Position numbers and translations under genes: made by a program. From assembly GCA_964036045.1 (NCBI GenBank), contig OZ038391.1, forward strand, positions 40,103,232 to 40,167,231: a stretch of DNA of 64,000 bases, in the 5' to 3' direction. Source of the DNA: Eutreptiella sp. 'Long Island Sound 2002' (lineage: Eukaryota > Euglenozoa > Euglenophyceae > Eutreptiales > Eutreptiaceae). This document shows, one piece after another, positions 1 through 11,600 of the stretch. A model generated the notes under the pieces. It was not told where the DNA came from. It saw only the letters and a program-made list of their open reading frames with translations, and did not search any database. Every line of letters starts with the position of its first letter. Within the stretch, counting starts at the first letter, position 1.

Positions 1-1078
1 ACGGAGCGACTGCCTTCTACAGTGTCTGACTTAGTTCTCGACAACAAATGGAGAGGTGAATTCTTGGACCTCGTTGAGCAGCCTCAAAAGTATGGTGTGC
101 GTATCCCTGAAGGTGAACCCTAGTCGCTGCCGGCGTGGGCGCAGTTGGGCTTGGACGAGACGCCCCTCCAGTACGCCCCCAAGTTGCGCGGAGGGTATGC
201 AACCGGAGAAAAAGAGGTCAGACACTACAGCAGCGCTGACAAGCGACAGGCCACGGCCGCGCCTGTGGTCAACCGTGAAGGCATTGTAAAAGTACTACAA
301 GTGTTGCACAGAGGAAAGACAAGTCGCTGCCATGCGCGACTCGATGTGCCTCACGGCCTGCTATCCTACATGCAAGAAGACCACGCGGAGAAGAAGTGTC
401 AGACTGGCGAAACGTTCAAACGCTTGATGATCAAGGTCGACACTGAAGTGGCAAAGAACAGACGCGACCATGGCGTCGCGCAGAAGTACCCGTGTGTTGT
501 CATCATGCACTGGGTCGGAAGCCATCTCAACGACGACGAGTTGAAGCGCGTCGACGACGCTGAAATAGAGTTGGCTAACTTATACTCTTTTGTGGCGCCG
601 CCACAGATGTATGTTTTCTTTGGCCGCGCTCGTCGCAGCCATGTTAGCAATGTTGGCGATCAGGTCATCAATCCAGGCATGAGAGCATGGTTGCGCGACA
701 GACTGAAGCGTCGCCACATTGACCATTGCCTGAAGATCCACGATGGACTGCTGCCAAAGCACTCCAAGCTGGATAGCACGGAGGGTACGATGAAGGCGCT
801 CCTTGTAAGTTGGCTTATTCAATGGGCTGCATCCCCTTTGACAACCACACACGTCCTCGGCAGCTGGAACATGGTGTTTATAGAGGTGCCAGTGACAGAA
901 TGATGTGGTCCTCCCTTGATCTTCAGCAGCCATCTCCATGCCAGCACCTTTGCTGTCTGTTGTTCCTGATCCTGTTTCAGATTCAGAGGACGCCTCAGAG
1001 GCAAAGGCAGAGGCAAATGAAGCCTCTAGGCCAGAGATGGACGACAACATTGACGTGCTGTTATTCCCATGCACACCA
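1..1078 (+). pseudogene. pogo-like transposase pseudogene, DDD catalytic core (P1)
   Basis: Frame 1 reads from base 1, meets TAG at 121-123 and is then open to 900; homology continues in another frame from about 938 after small deletions. The first catalytic aspartate is kept in LDETPLQYAP (from about 150). The second, DWVGSH in copy P2, is HWVGSH here (around 507), so the triad is broken. The presumed third Asp sits in NVGDQVINPGMRAW (around 650-690). Family knowledge: DDE_1/pogo transposases cut and paste at TA sites. The coding sequence was split by insertion of element A; its last part is at 27373-27600. Dead gene. Confidence 0.85.
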
Positions 1079-1083
1079 CCGGT
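1..1083 (+). mobile_element. P1: pogo/Tigger-like DNA transposon, internal fragment (left piece)
   Basis: This is a degraded copy of the same transposon seen complete at 53366-56108; base 1 corresponds to about 54160 there. The copy is cut at 1083/1084 by the LTR of element A and resumes at 27373. The sequence just left of the cut, CCGGT (1079-1083), is repeated as CCAGT at 27373-27377. The uninterrupted copy P2 has CCTGT once at this place. P1 therefore predates A. Its left end lies outside the window. Confidence 0.85.
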
Positions 1084-1870
1084 AGAAACTTTTAGAGTGA
1101 TTTCAACACTGTGTTTGTGCCTCTCCTGCTGCTTGCTGCTGGTGTAGGGTTTCCTGCTGCTTGTTTTTGAAGAGGAAAATGTTTTAGTTGCTGAAATACA
1201 ATCAATCCACGATAGCCCAAGCCAGAGATAAGCAAGTAGAAGAGAATCAGGATCAAAGCATGAAGGGCTGCAGTGTAAACAGTGAAAGATGAAAGGATAT
1301 TCACGGAAACTGCAACTCAAGGCACATCTGATTGCATATTCACAAAGATAGCTGAAGTTTTTTGGAAAAAGAGTTGGAAAACTGCCCCATGGTCACTCCA
1401 TCTCCATAGTGCCATCTCAGGAGATGTGCACTCTTTGTTTTGGGTCCCATATGTGCTGAGGTGGCAGGGCATGTGGCGATGAGGTCACTGCCATGTCACA
1501 TGGGATCTTCCTACTTAGCTAGGCTGACCGGGAATTGAACCCAGGACCTCTCAAAAAGAGGTACCCAGCCCCCTAGGGTGCATACCACTAGGAAAGCTAA
1601 GAATTCATGAGAAAACATAGATAAATTCATAGGCTCTGCCCTGGATATGTCAGTTCTCAGTCGACTCAGGAAAAGATGAATTGCCTCACATTGATAGGGC
1701 ATTAAGGGGTCCACTCCATAACCTGATTGGGTGTTTGGTTCCATAGGTCAAAATGTGTTATCACCACTTTTGGTTGGGCCAATACTAAGATAGAAATGCC
1801 TGTGTGCTCAGTGCATCTCTAACACAACTAGAGTATGCCTCAAAGCATTGGAAAAGCACTTTTTCTTACT
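1084..1870 (-). repeat. 3' LTR of element A
   Basis: It is a direct repeat of 26587-27372 with scattered substitutions. On the element's strand it begins AGTAAGAAAAAGTGC and ends near TTTCT, so it lacks the usual TG..CA ends. A tRNA-like segment (1514-1601) is read on the minus strand: 7-bp acceptor-type ends CTTAGCT/AGCTAAG, a variable-arm-like hairpin ACCTCT..AGAGGT and a box B match GGTTCAATTCC. Confidence 0.92.
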
Positions 1871-1881
1871 CCCCCCTTGTG
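1871..1881 (-). other. Polypurine tract of element A
   Basis: On the minus strand CACAAGGGGGG directly abuts the start of the 3' LTR, the position expected for plus-strand priming. The same tract adjoins the 3' LTRs of B (30884) and C (28787). Confidence 0.75.
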
Positions 1882-4039
1882 CTGTGGTGGCCACCACTGT
1901 CGCATTTTCAGGAAAAAGGGATTTTTTTCTTGGCCTTTCCATGGTTTCAACATCTACTTTAAAATACCTATAGTTTCCCTCACACAGAAAAATGGTCGCT
2001 CACCATGGCTGGCGCCTTTTTGCTGCTTTGTTCGTGACATTTCCTACAGAAAGCTCAGCGCTCATGGCGCTGCAGGGGTTCCTGTGGCTTGGTTGGGTTA
2101 GTTTGGGAGCATGCCAAAACATGTGCATGTGCATCCCTCCCTCCAAGACGCAGCGCGACATAAACCCAACGCAAGACACAATATACACACTCGCATGTGT
2201 TGTCGTAAACCTGCTGGCGACCTGTGACCTGTCTTAGGGCGAAGGGAGTCGTTAAAAAAATTAAATTCCCCCTTGATGGGGTCTTGGGTTCTGCTCAGTC
2301 TCTCCAGGCTGCTGCGTTTCGGCCCAAACACGGCCTACTCAGCGAGGCTGCGCGTGGGTATCTGTACAGACAGGAATGGGAGAATTATGGACGAATCCAC
2401 GCAACCGCGAAGCGACAACACCTAAATCCGTCAAATGACGGCCTAGAATTTTTCTAAGACAACACACCTGAGCAGAATCCAATTGTGCATCAGAAGCACA
2501 TTTTTATAAAAATTAGAGTCATCTCTCGATTTTTTAAATCAAGAAATTCCTACGCATAAAAAGGCGGCGCGCAGGAGCGGCTCCTAGCGAAGCGCCGGAA
2601 AATGCAGAAATAATGAGATTATAAACGTATGTCTCACGTAACTCGGAAAATGACGAGACACACATTAATAAATAAACATACAGATTCCACCCACACTGAT
2701 AGAAGAATCAAAAATCCAAGAATTCGAAAATCAACGAAAAGACTTCAATGAATCAGGTATAAACCTCAGGTGTGCTCGTCTCGTATGCAGCATACACATT
2801 GCTCGTCTCGTGTCTCCGTGAACGAGTCCTGTGGCAGCGCTAACAAACGATGGAGGGCTAGATTAGAAAGATTGATAATGATTAGAGGTCAGATCAGGGT
2901 GATTAGACATACACACAAGTGCATAGCGACGTTTTTCGCTTGCGCCTCGTTTTACTCCTCACCTTGCTTCACTCTCCAGCGGTAGGTAAGGTAGGTAAGC
3001 CCAGGTGGGGCCACCCCCTGGTGGAGTTCGTGATTGTGGTTCAGATTGGCAGGTTTGCCAAAAAAAACTCGTCCACTCGTGCATGCTCGGGCATTCACAC
3101 ACGCATTAAAGGGTAGGCCACGCGAAATGCGCACGGTAAACCTTGTTTAGGTTACCCAGGGGCTCCTCGGTACGTTCTTTAAGAGAACCTGAGGAGTCTC
3201 TTAACGCTTGCTTGCTTGACAGGGCGTGTTTGAGGACAGTGTATTATAGGTCACACTGAGAAGCGTATAATACGTGGAGTGTGGCTTGGTTCCTCAGCCG
3301 CAAACACCCCTTCATTCGCCTTTGCTTTACAGGTGGGCAGGTAGGGTGATTGGTGCAGCAGCATACCATTTTTTTCTAGCCCTGCTAAACAAGGGCGCTG
3401 ATCACACAAACAGTTGACTGCACCTCCGCCAGGAGTGGCGAGGGCAGTTCCCCTCCATCGACATCCACGCTGTGCACGCAACCAGAGCACCCCTTCCCTC
3501 CAAGCCCTAGCAGGGGAAACGCGTTGTTGCGTCCCCTGTTAGGCCACAGTTGCTTAGCAGCGCTGTGTTCTCTTGTCTTCTTCACAGGAGGGTCATTAGG
3601 GCCCACGACGTGATCTTCAACCACACCCAGTAGAGTGTGCGTGTAGGAGTGGTAGTCCTGAGAGGGGGCTTGAGCCAGATGCAGAAGTGCTCGCCCACCA
3701 GGATGGTGCCGCTGTAGGTAGGGTGTGTAGAGTGGCGGTGTCTCCTGTCCCGCGTGCTTTTCCTCGTGGGCAGGGGAGTGCATTAGCTTTTGGCCTTTAG
3801 CAAAAATGGGCGTTTTGAATGCCCTTAGCACACTTGGCCACCCCTCCTCTCTAGTAGGTAGGGCTTTTGCCACTTCCCCCAAGGATAGGCGCCAGCACAG
3901 AAATTGGGCGCCATAGGAGTGGTACCAGTACCTGACTAGGACCTTCGGTCCGACATCAGCGAAGCCCGGTCTCCGGGAGCCACGCCCGGGAGAGAAGTGA
4001 GACACACACAGACATACGTAGCACACTTAGGGGTAAGGT
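1871..4039 (-). other. 3' non-coding region of element A, with a possible accessory ORF
   Basis: About 2.2 kb lies between the pol stop and the 3' LTR, and is conserved in B (30884-33156) and C (28787-30085 plus 41473-42428). It holds a palindrome AGGAGCGGCTCCT near 2571 and a GGTA-rich stretch near 2982-3000. An open frame at 3385-4026 (213 aa, minus) shares the block HHPGGRALL..PVKKTREHSAAKQL with frames in C (41758-42069) and D (56542-56934), while B has lost the frame. No domain is recognised. An accessory protein or simple conservation by copy descent are both possible. Confidence 0.6.
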
Positions 4040-4223
4040 TCAGTCCCTAGCTTTAGTCTTGGAGGCAAGCGTCTCAGAGAGCCTCAGCAACTCACCAAGG
4101 TTGTTCTGGGACAAGTAGTCAACCAGAACTGAGTTTAGGCGTCCCTCAGGTAGAACAAACGCAGAGAAGGGCTCCCAGGTGGCCTCTTCGACTCCAAACC
4201 CTTCCCAGAGGGTGAGGAAGCGC
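4040..4223 (-). pseudogene. Element A pol, chromodomain C-terminal piece
   Basis: This encodes the end of the polyprotein, with FLTLWEGFGVEEATWEPF matching the chromodomain core (..W.G...EATWEP..). In chromoviruses this domain steers integration to marked chromatin. The frame is separated from the rest of the integrase by insertion F; the AGCGC at 4219-4223 is the duplicated target, repeated at 15255-15259. The frame ends TKARD then stop. Confidence 0.85.
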
Positions 4224-5298
4224 ACAAAGAAAAAGAGAACTACTCGACTCCGTAGTAAGGTATGACTTGCTATAGAATATCCCCAAAATGCTTATATTTC
4301 AACTACTCAATGGTTAGCAAAACCTACAAAACAAAGATTGGAAAATGGGCTCATAAAACTAAGTAATTTTTGGGAGGGGTGCACACGAGCAAAAATTTAT
4401 CTAAAGCAATTTATGTGATTGTTTGCATAAAAATGTTTCAATTCAAAATACTCCTAGGGTCATACCCGCAAACACAACAAACAAAACTACGAGCAAGTAA
4501 AGGCGAAGGAAGGAAGATACAAAGGAAATCACCACGTGTACGTCCGAGTCATTGTTGACGATGTGGGGCCGCCGTGCCGTTGCCAAGGCCCCACCATTTC
4601 TGTTTCCCCACGGCGGCGGGTCATGGTGGCCAAGGCATTCAAGATCCTTACGGCTCTACCCCCATGGACGGAACGGGGCTCACCACGGCTCCATGCTAAA
4701 CGAAGCATGGGAGACGTGTGACACCGAACCCAATATCATGCTTGCATTACCTTTATCCTTGAGCGTAACTAAACAATAATAAACCATGCAATGGACATCA
4801 CTACGTGTAACAACCCAAATCCAAACAACAGTAAACAAACAACACATGCTTGAATGGAATGAATGCATAACAATGCAATGAGTGTAATGAAAGTATGTGA
4901 ATGCAACACATGGAAAGCGACAAAGCAAAATAGTGGTGCACCATCATGAATCTACGATTCCCACCTCGAAAGCGAACTAATCAATTGAAGAGGATAAATG
5001 TTCAATCAGAATCAAACCTAATGAATCCTTACATTCGCATGTTCGGGCGACGGCACCGCTGGCTGCAACACAGCCTAAACTAACCAATCACGATCTTTAA
5101 ACAGCACCAATATGATTACGTGACAGAATTGAATTGACTGAAAGAATTGAATGACGCACCATCCGTACTAATCGCGGCTCGAAGACGACGCGATCTGTCT
5201 GGCACTGTACTGTCCTCTGTCTGGCACTGTACTGTCTAAATCTGCAACTCAATCAGCGGAACTGTAGCGACCTTGATAGAAATCTATTTTTTTCAACT
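4224..5298 (-). repeat. 3' LTR of element F
   Basis: 1075 bp, matching 14180-15254 almost base for base. On the element strand it starts AGTTGAAAAAAATAG and ends CTTTTTCTTTGT. No coding frame is seen. A short internal duplication of CTGTCTGGCACTGTACTGTC lies near 5196-5230. Confidence 0.93.
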
Positions 5299-5309
5299 CC
5301 CCCCCAGAC
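5299..5309 (-). other. Polypurine tract of element F
   Basis: On the minus strand AGTCTGGGGGGG ends exactly at the start of the LTR. It fixes the orientation of F together with the primer site at 14168-14180. Confidence 0.75.
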
Positions 5310-5342
5310 TCTACACTGAAAGTGGGGATGTCTACAGGGGCG

Positions 5343-5759
5343 CTACACCACAGAATTCGACAGACTACCCTGACCAGACATAACAGACTGTACAGACAGC
5401 TGACTGAGGATTGACATATCATCACGCTCTGCCTTCATATCAGCGCACATCTTGTCAAAGGATGAGGCGGAGACGGGCCGGCACTTGCAGTCAACCTGCC
5501 ATGTGATGGGAGCGTACAGAGAGCAAACTGTGTTACTTTCTGATGCGCCAGTGGTGAATCCTGAGTAGAGGGCCATTTCTGAGCCCTGTCCGCGAGTGGC
5601 ATCAACCATCCTTCCGCGGACGAGGTTGGAAACATGGGCCTGTACACCAATTCGTTCGTAGGTTGTATTCCCAACCGCTGCCCAGTTGCAGAACACGCTA
5701 CCTTCAAAGAAGTCTGGTACCACCAGCTGGCGGCTCGGAAACCAACTTGCTCCAATACC
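5343..5759 (-). pseudogene. Delta-class carbonic anhydrase fragment, C-terminal exon
   Basis: The open frame runs from a splice-acceptor-like TTTCGCAG (CAG at 5760-5762) to TAG at 5343-5345, close to the polypurine tract of F. It reads GIGASWFPSRQ.., ERIGVQAHVSNLVRGRMV, SGFTTGASESNTVCSLYAPI, then TWQVDCKCRPVSASSFDKMC and ADMKAERDDMS. The block TWQVDxxC..SASSFDKMCxDM..QRDDMS is the C-terminal signature of delta-CAs (CO2 hydration in algal carbon-concentrating systems) as I know that family. Substitutions at otherwise conserved positions and a divergent tail suggest decay. It lies in the sense orientation of F. Confidence 0.8.
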
Positions 5760-5872
5760 CTGCGAAACATGTCTTTTTTTTTTTGTGAAGGGAGAACACA
5801 TGTGCAACCTGTACCATTTTTCATGTGTTCACTGGGGCTGCATCTTGTCCTTCTAGGTCTGCACTGAAAATA

Positions 5873-6013
5873 AACTGACGTCAGGCACAAGGCAACAGAC
5901 AACAGACGTCAGGCAACAGGCAGACGTCAGGCAACAGGCAGACGTCAGGCAACAGGCAACAGACAACAGACGTCAGACAACAGGCAGACGTCAGGCAACA
6001 GACAACAGACATC
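5873..6013. repeat. Short tandem repeats, CAGACGTCAGGCAACAGG-type
   Basis: Repeated, partly scrambled units of CAGACGTCAGGCAACAGG and CAACAGACAACAGACGTCAG lie between two delta-CA coding segments, so probably within an intron of the carried gene. Confidence 0.85.
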
Positions 6014-6106
6014 AGTTCTGCCAGTTGTACGCCGTGGCGCCACAGCCCAGGACAGCCTCCAACCCCGGGGGAAACCCAGTGTCATCGCCTCGCCCTGGGG
6101 CGCCCT

Positions 6107-6425
6107 CATGCGCTGTGGGCGTACAGCCACCCTCCAGCCAGGTCGGGGGTCTGGACACTGGTGGCACACCAGGGGGGTGTCGCCGGGGCTGTTACCGCAG
6201 TGGTGAACTTCGAGTCAGTTGAGTCATAGGACGTGCACGGATAACCCATCTGCTCTGAGGAAACTGTAGTACTGGGTCCGCTTCCAGTTTAGTCATACTG
6301 GCCCGCTGAATAGTGCTCAGTTCCAAGATGCCAGCTGACGTTGACTGGACACAGCTTACGCAGCACAATACCGCGTGCGGACAGTGACATGACTACAATG
6401 TTGTATGTCGGAGGATCAGGAAAAA
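6107..6425 (-). pseudogene. Delta-class carbonic anhydrase fragment, active-site region
   Basis: The minus-strand frame reads VMSLSARGIVLRKL, CPVNVSWHLGTEHYSAGQYD, stop (TAA), then TGSGPSTTVSSEQMGY and further. The block matches the delta-CA active-site region CPVNVHWHLGAEHYS..., whose histidines bind zinc. Here one His is Ser (NVSWH) and an in-frame TAA follows QYD, so the gene is dead. A possible acceptor, ACATTGTAG, precedes VMSL. It is upstream of the C-terminal exon at 5343-5759 in the correct order. Exact exon limits are uncertain. Confidence 0.7.
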
Positions 6426-8037
6426 TCAAACCGAAACAGTCTGCAATTGTAATGCTGTGCTGAGCAGCAAAAATTCTTCACAGGCATGACCTGGCCCCTC
6501 AGTCCCACTACATCTGCCTCACAAACATGTTGTCATGCATTCTTGACCACAAAGACCTGCGCAGGAAATTGACAGTCAGACAAGGGGCCCTGTGCTGAGA
6601 CAAGGCCGTGCTTGCGCAAAGAGGGGGACACTGCAGGGCCTACAAACCAATTCCGATACAGAACCAATTCTGAGAACGTCAGCTGACACTTTTGTTTGGC
6701 GATCCGCGGTCCGCCAGCTCCGGGCACTTCGGAGCTAGTCTGGGCGCCACGGTTAGTCCAGGATTGCTCCCAGGAGGGCTGGGTACACTCGGCGGACCTG
6801 AGAACAGACGGATGGCGGGGGGCATAGACAGGAGCATCCGGCACGAGAACTTTGCTGTCAAGTCCACCGACTTCTACCGACATAGGGTTATGCACTGCAC
6901 GCATATGAGAAGCATCTGTCAGGTATATACCCCAGGGGGGGGTATGCACTTGTCAAAACACTTCAAAAGCGGGGCTAACACGGGCAAAGACTTCTGAAAC
7001 ACCGAGGAAGGTGATCGCATTGACACACAGTGCCACCGCTGCCAAACTGGTCTCACAGAAAATAATGGTCCCTTACTCTACACCCTCGAGATGGTTGACA
7101 GCCCATTCACTCCACGTTGGCCTCCCCGAGGCACCAGCAGCAACCCGGCTCCACGCGTACCTCACAACTGACCGTTGGCTTACGATACTCTCTGTATGCT
7201 CACCCTGCACTGCTTTTAGCAGCGCACTGTTGCACAGCCATCAGGGAGTCCAGACCTTGGGCAGTATCTCGCAAAGAAAAATTGGACACACAAAGGTCCC
7301 ACAAACTGAACACTGCAGGACGGATGATGGTAACCTCAGACACGACAGCTGAAGACAGAGGTTCCATGAAAGCAAATTCCGGGAATTCCCAAGACACTCT
7401 CAACGGGAACCTACATCCGGATGAAAACAGACTCTATTGACAACCCACTGGTGACTGTCTGGCACTAAAGTGCAGGGGATGGCCTTTACAGACCCACAGT
7501 TTACAAACCAAGTACGACCGTACCTCTTCAGTACACTGCAGATTAACTTACAAGTCACTACTGCTGATCATCCGCAGAAGGTTGGCTAGGGGCAGGTGGG
7601 GTCTACTGAGTTGCCTGGAGACCGTTGGCGGAATACATGACCTGCAGAGTCATACCCCCCGAGGTGCAGTGGTCGCGACTCCAGGCACATGTTCGGTAAA
7701 GTGGTTGTTATCTCCCTATAGGTCCCACAGGTCAGTACGTCCCTTCCTGCTGTTGCCCTAGCCCATCCCTATCATTCTCCTAGACAGGAAATCAGCTACA
7801 AAGCCACTGAGTGCGGCAAACTTACCTCTATGTTTACACATACACTCTACCTCGAATTCACTACAAGCTGCTACTCAGTCCGGCTGCTACTCAGTCATGC
7901 TCTCACAGCGCTATAACCAGACTACCTGCAGTAGGCTGTCTTGCAGGCCTAAGGGTTTATCTGTCTGGCTGACTAAGGCTAAGCTATAGCAATACAGTAA
8001 AGTCATCTATGCTCACTAGAGTCCAGAGGTTACTCAC
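6426..8037 (-). other. F interior: no recognised gene; an open stretch at 6533-6949
   Basis: A 138-codon minus-strand frame (6533-6949) continues past its stop with plausible codons for about 30 more. It could be an upstream part of the carried delta-CA gene, but I cannot match it to the family. The rest of the interval is stop-rich in all frames, with scattered possible splice sites. Confidence 0.4.
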
Positions 8038-8660
8038 CTAGAGGCGGTTTCTGTGACACTCAGGGTTACTCGTACAATACTCCTGTAATGATACACAGTA
8101 CAGCACCCGCGGCCACAACATTGATGTTGCTTTACACAGGGGTTTCCTGTACTGGCGTTACAGCCAATATACTCAAGTACATAGTAGGCTGTCTTCACTC
8201 ACCTAGTGGTCTCCCAAGTTGGCAACCCAGGCATCTGTAACATAGGTGGTGCTTTAGTATGGCCTATGGGATATCCCATATAAGCTCACACCGTACGAGT
8301 ACTAGTCCACCCAGGGTCACAGAGACTCAGTCTGCGGGTACTCACCGGGGTATCATGTACTTCAGCTACACGAAGTAGTCAGTCACAATTGCAATGACAG
8401 AGTAGTGGCGACAGTGCCTCCCTCTGGGGCCTGTCTCAGTGTCAGGTACACTATGCCTGGGCCTTCAAACTGGCTTCCAGGGTGCTACCAATAAAATGCC
8501 TCGTGGGCTAACTAGGGAAGGTCATATCACAGCAGCCACAGGGCAGAATCATACACAGCTCCTTCAATGGTAACAGCAGACTCACTCATACACATCAGAA
8601 CTGCTATACCACCCATCTGCCCATTGTACCGACAGTATCACTACAGGGTCTAGAACAGAG
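8038..8660 (-). pseudogene. Exon-like segments with consensus splice borders, product unknown
   Basis: On the minus strand, two short stretches are bounded by textbook borders. Segment 8203-8234 (32 nt) follows ..TATGTTACAG and precedes GTGAGTGAAG. Segment 8038-8082 (45 nt) follows ..TATCATTACAG and precedes GTGAGTAACC. A larger open segment upstream (8345-8640) reads QMGGIAVLMCMSE.., FEGPGIVYLTLRQAPEGG, broken by TGA and TAG, and ends at CCCG|GTGAGTACCC. They may belong to the carried carbonic anhydrase gene or to another captured gene; the product is not recognised. The splice borders are the evidence here. Confidence 0.5.
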
Positions 8661-11600
8661 TGATTCAGAAAAGCAGGCAACACAGCCATTCCTGTAACCC
8701 ACAGATAAACAAACGTTTCCCAACACGAAACCAATCTACCCCATATAGCGGGGGTGTCGCCAGGGCTTCCCACTCCTGACGGAGGGCCAACCTGCCCATG
8801 GTTGGGGAAAAAAATAGAAATACGGAGAGTGACACAGAGGAGAGAAAAACAGTCGTCACTACATCCCGTAAGACCTTCAGCCCTGCGGCACAAGGACGGG
8901 CCTGAGGTCACACCAAACCAGCCAATCACCCACAGCTAGGTTTAAGGGGGACAACAAAGAAGGTATTTTCTGCATGAAACATCAACGCAAGGAGCCAAGA
9001 AAACAGAGAGGCCTCCTCCAATCAACACCTGTTTAGGATTAGAAATAATTGTCTCTTCCCAAATGCCATAGCTGGGCCCTACAGACGGAAGACAATACAC
9101 CGAAGAACGTCACACTGGGGTGCGGCAGCATCAGACTACAGACTACAGACTTTTGACTCCTAGAGCTCAGACCGTCCTAAGGTGCCACTGAGTTGCATTA
9201 GTGCCACTGCGACTGACACTCCAGGTGAACACGCAGTACATCACAGTAGAACTAACCGTGTAGCTACTGTTACATTCCTGAATAGCTTCAGTAGACACGG
9301 CTATGACCGTAATCATCGGAGTGACTAGGGGTATTACTATCAACCCAAAGTTCATCTCTCGCATACGAACTAGTAAACTCAGTCACCTGTAGGGTATCAC
9401 TAACCTCTGGACTTCTATTACAGTCAACTGTCATACTACCTGCATCACACTAGGCAGTTACCAGCTATCCTCGTATCAGACGAAGGTACAGACAGTAAAC
9501 CAAATCTCTGGCTTCTTCCGGACTCAGGTACGGGGAAGGGTCGTCATTCGTCCAGTCACAGACGGCCTTACCCTGAGGGCATGACCATCCTCAGGGTCAC
9601 GAATGATTAATGCATAGCTAGGTACTCCCTCACATTACACGCAGACACAGGCGAGAATGACACTGATTTTTGTGCCAACGACAGGGAAGTAAGCAGGTAC
9701 AAAACACTCTACACGCAACTAAAATTGAAACTTCATACCACTTCCATACCACTGCACGAAAGGCAACGACGTCTCCATGCACTGACACCGTGGAGAACGC
9801 CGCAGCGAACTTGCCACTGGCATTCCAGCCAACAAGGCGTCAGGCAGAGAGAACGAGGTCGCGCGGTCCTGCAGAGTGCAGGCTAACGGGTTGGCCAGCT
9901 GACTCGGATACAGCGGTCGCTCAGACTGGCTCTCGGTCACTGCCACCACGGATACAACTGCCTGTCACCGGTTGGCGCCAGCTAACAGGGCCATAAACCA
10001 AACAGGCCAAATGCCCATTGAGATGCAGATGGCTGTATGACATGGGTCAACTATGGGTTAGTGTGGCGTATCGCCTGGTGCTGCAACCGGAACGACGGAT
10101 CAGGTCAACGACAAACAATCAACCACAACCAAGACACAGACAGGCAGACCAACTGAAAGACTGGCTGATTGCAGAAAGGCAGAAAAATGGGAGACACCTA
10201 TTCAACAAGAAGCACTCGCTGACTTGCAACTAAACTAACAGGCTCAAAACAACACTACACAATCACAGCGAACTCTCCCCCCCACAGGGGAAGCCAATGT
10301 CTTGCGGGGGTGTTTGCTCTGGGTACCTCTCGTGACGCAGAACACGCGCGCACAGGTACTCACGCACACACACACCCTGGCTGGCATACGTAGACACAAG
10401 CAAACAATCGCCAGCACAGTGAGACCGACACCATCAGAGTGTCGCCTCAAACATCCCCCTGGCCTCGAATCGGCAAGACCTGTATTCGCCACCTCAGGGC
10501 TGACAACGGGGTATCAATGTAACTGCATCGCACTCACAGCAGTACACGAGCAATGAATCTGTTCACCTATACACCTCCTATACAACCGCGCATCAGCACA
10601 CCACGGACATGACACGGGGCACTCTGTATCCTACAGACTACCATCACCAGACAAACTAGCTGGGTACTGTTCATCTCACTGTGTGTATTCACCTGAGTCA
10701 TAACCGCCGGTTACCTAAAATTCAGCTAGTAAACCTATATCTGTATCTCCGTCATAGTACGTTACATGGCAAGGAGTTCTCATTTACATAGGATACTCCC
10801 TATCTCACGGATCAGGTCATATCCTCTAAGTATCACTCCTAAGTAAACGTACGCGTAATACACCGTAACTACATCAACCTGGGCTGCAGCGGAGTTTTCT
10901 CTAAAAACAGTAACTCACTCCTGAGCTGCTATACAGCTGCTATACAGATTTTTGCTCGGTGGGTGATCTACACCCTCGTGGTAATACCGGTTGCTCTGGT
11001 CACACTCGGTGGCACTCACAGTGGCACACACTCTATGGACTATGGGATGGACACAGGTCGAACTCCTACATAGACATCAACACCTTCGATACTTGCAGTT
11101 ACCCCAGAATCCCCTCCAGTACCCTCTCTCAGAACTAGAAAGAAAAATGGGCACCCTGCTTCACGGCCGGCAGCTGCTGAGCGTCGATGGACTTTGTAAG
11201 TGAACCAGGAATGGAAGGTTCTCGAGCACCAGACTATCTGCATTACTGGCACTGGTATCGGTTTCCCAGCAGGCTCAAGTGACAGGGCGTACACAGACGA
11301 AGGTTGGCAAAGGATCGCAGATACTGGAGCACCAACCCTGTTGAGCTGTTCATACAACCTGCAAATGCCTTGATGTAAAGCCTTTAACCTCCTGAGTGCA
11401 CATCTAACAAGCGAATGTCTGTTACCAGGATCTGGGGCAGGAAAGGGATACAGAAACATCAATGACGCAAGGTGCATTCGGCATAACTACAGCTGCAAAG
11501 GAATGTGACCAAACCAGAGCAAGCACGCTGCTCTCCGTCAGGGCACACGTTACCCACAGAATATTCCTTCATGAAGAATCCAGTCTTGATGAAATGAGAG

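Noticed and set aside
1531-1605. A genuine tRNA gene in the LTRs
   Set aside because: Box B and acceptor-type ends fit, but the anticodon arm does not fold clearly, a T5 run inside the variable arm would stop Pol III, and the segment is repeated only as part of the LTR. Reported as tRNA-like instead.
5343-6430. An endogenous virus capsid in element F
   Set aside because: The frames first looked like a structural protein, but the TWQVDxxC..SASSFDKMC and WHLGTEHYS blocks fit delta carbonic anhydrase better.
10244-10492. A separate gene on the minus strand of F
   Set aside because: Cysteine/valine-rich translation of CA/GT-rich sequence; no homology and no conserved context.
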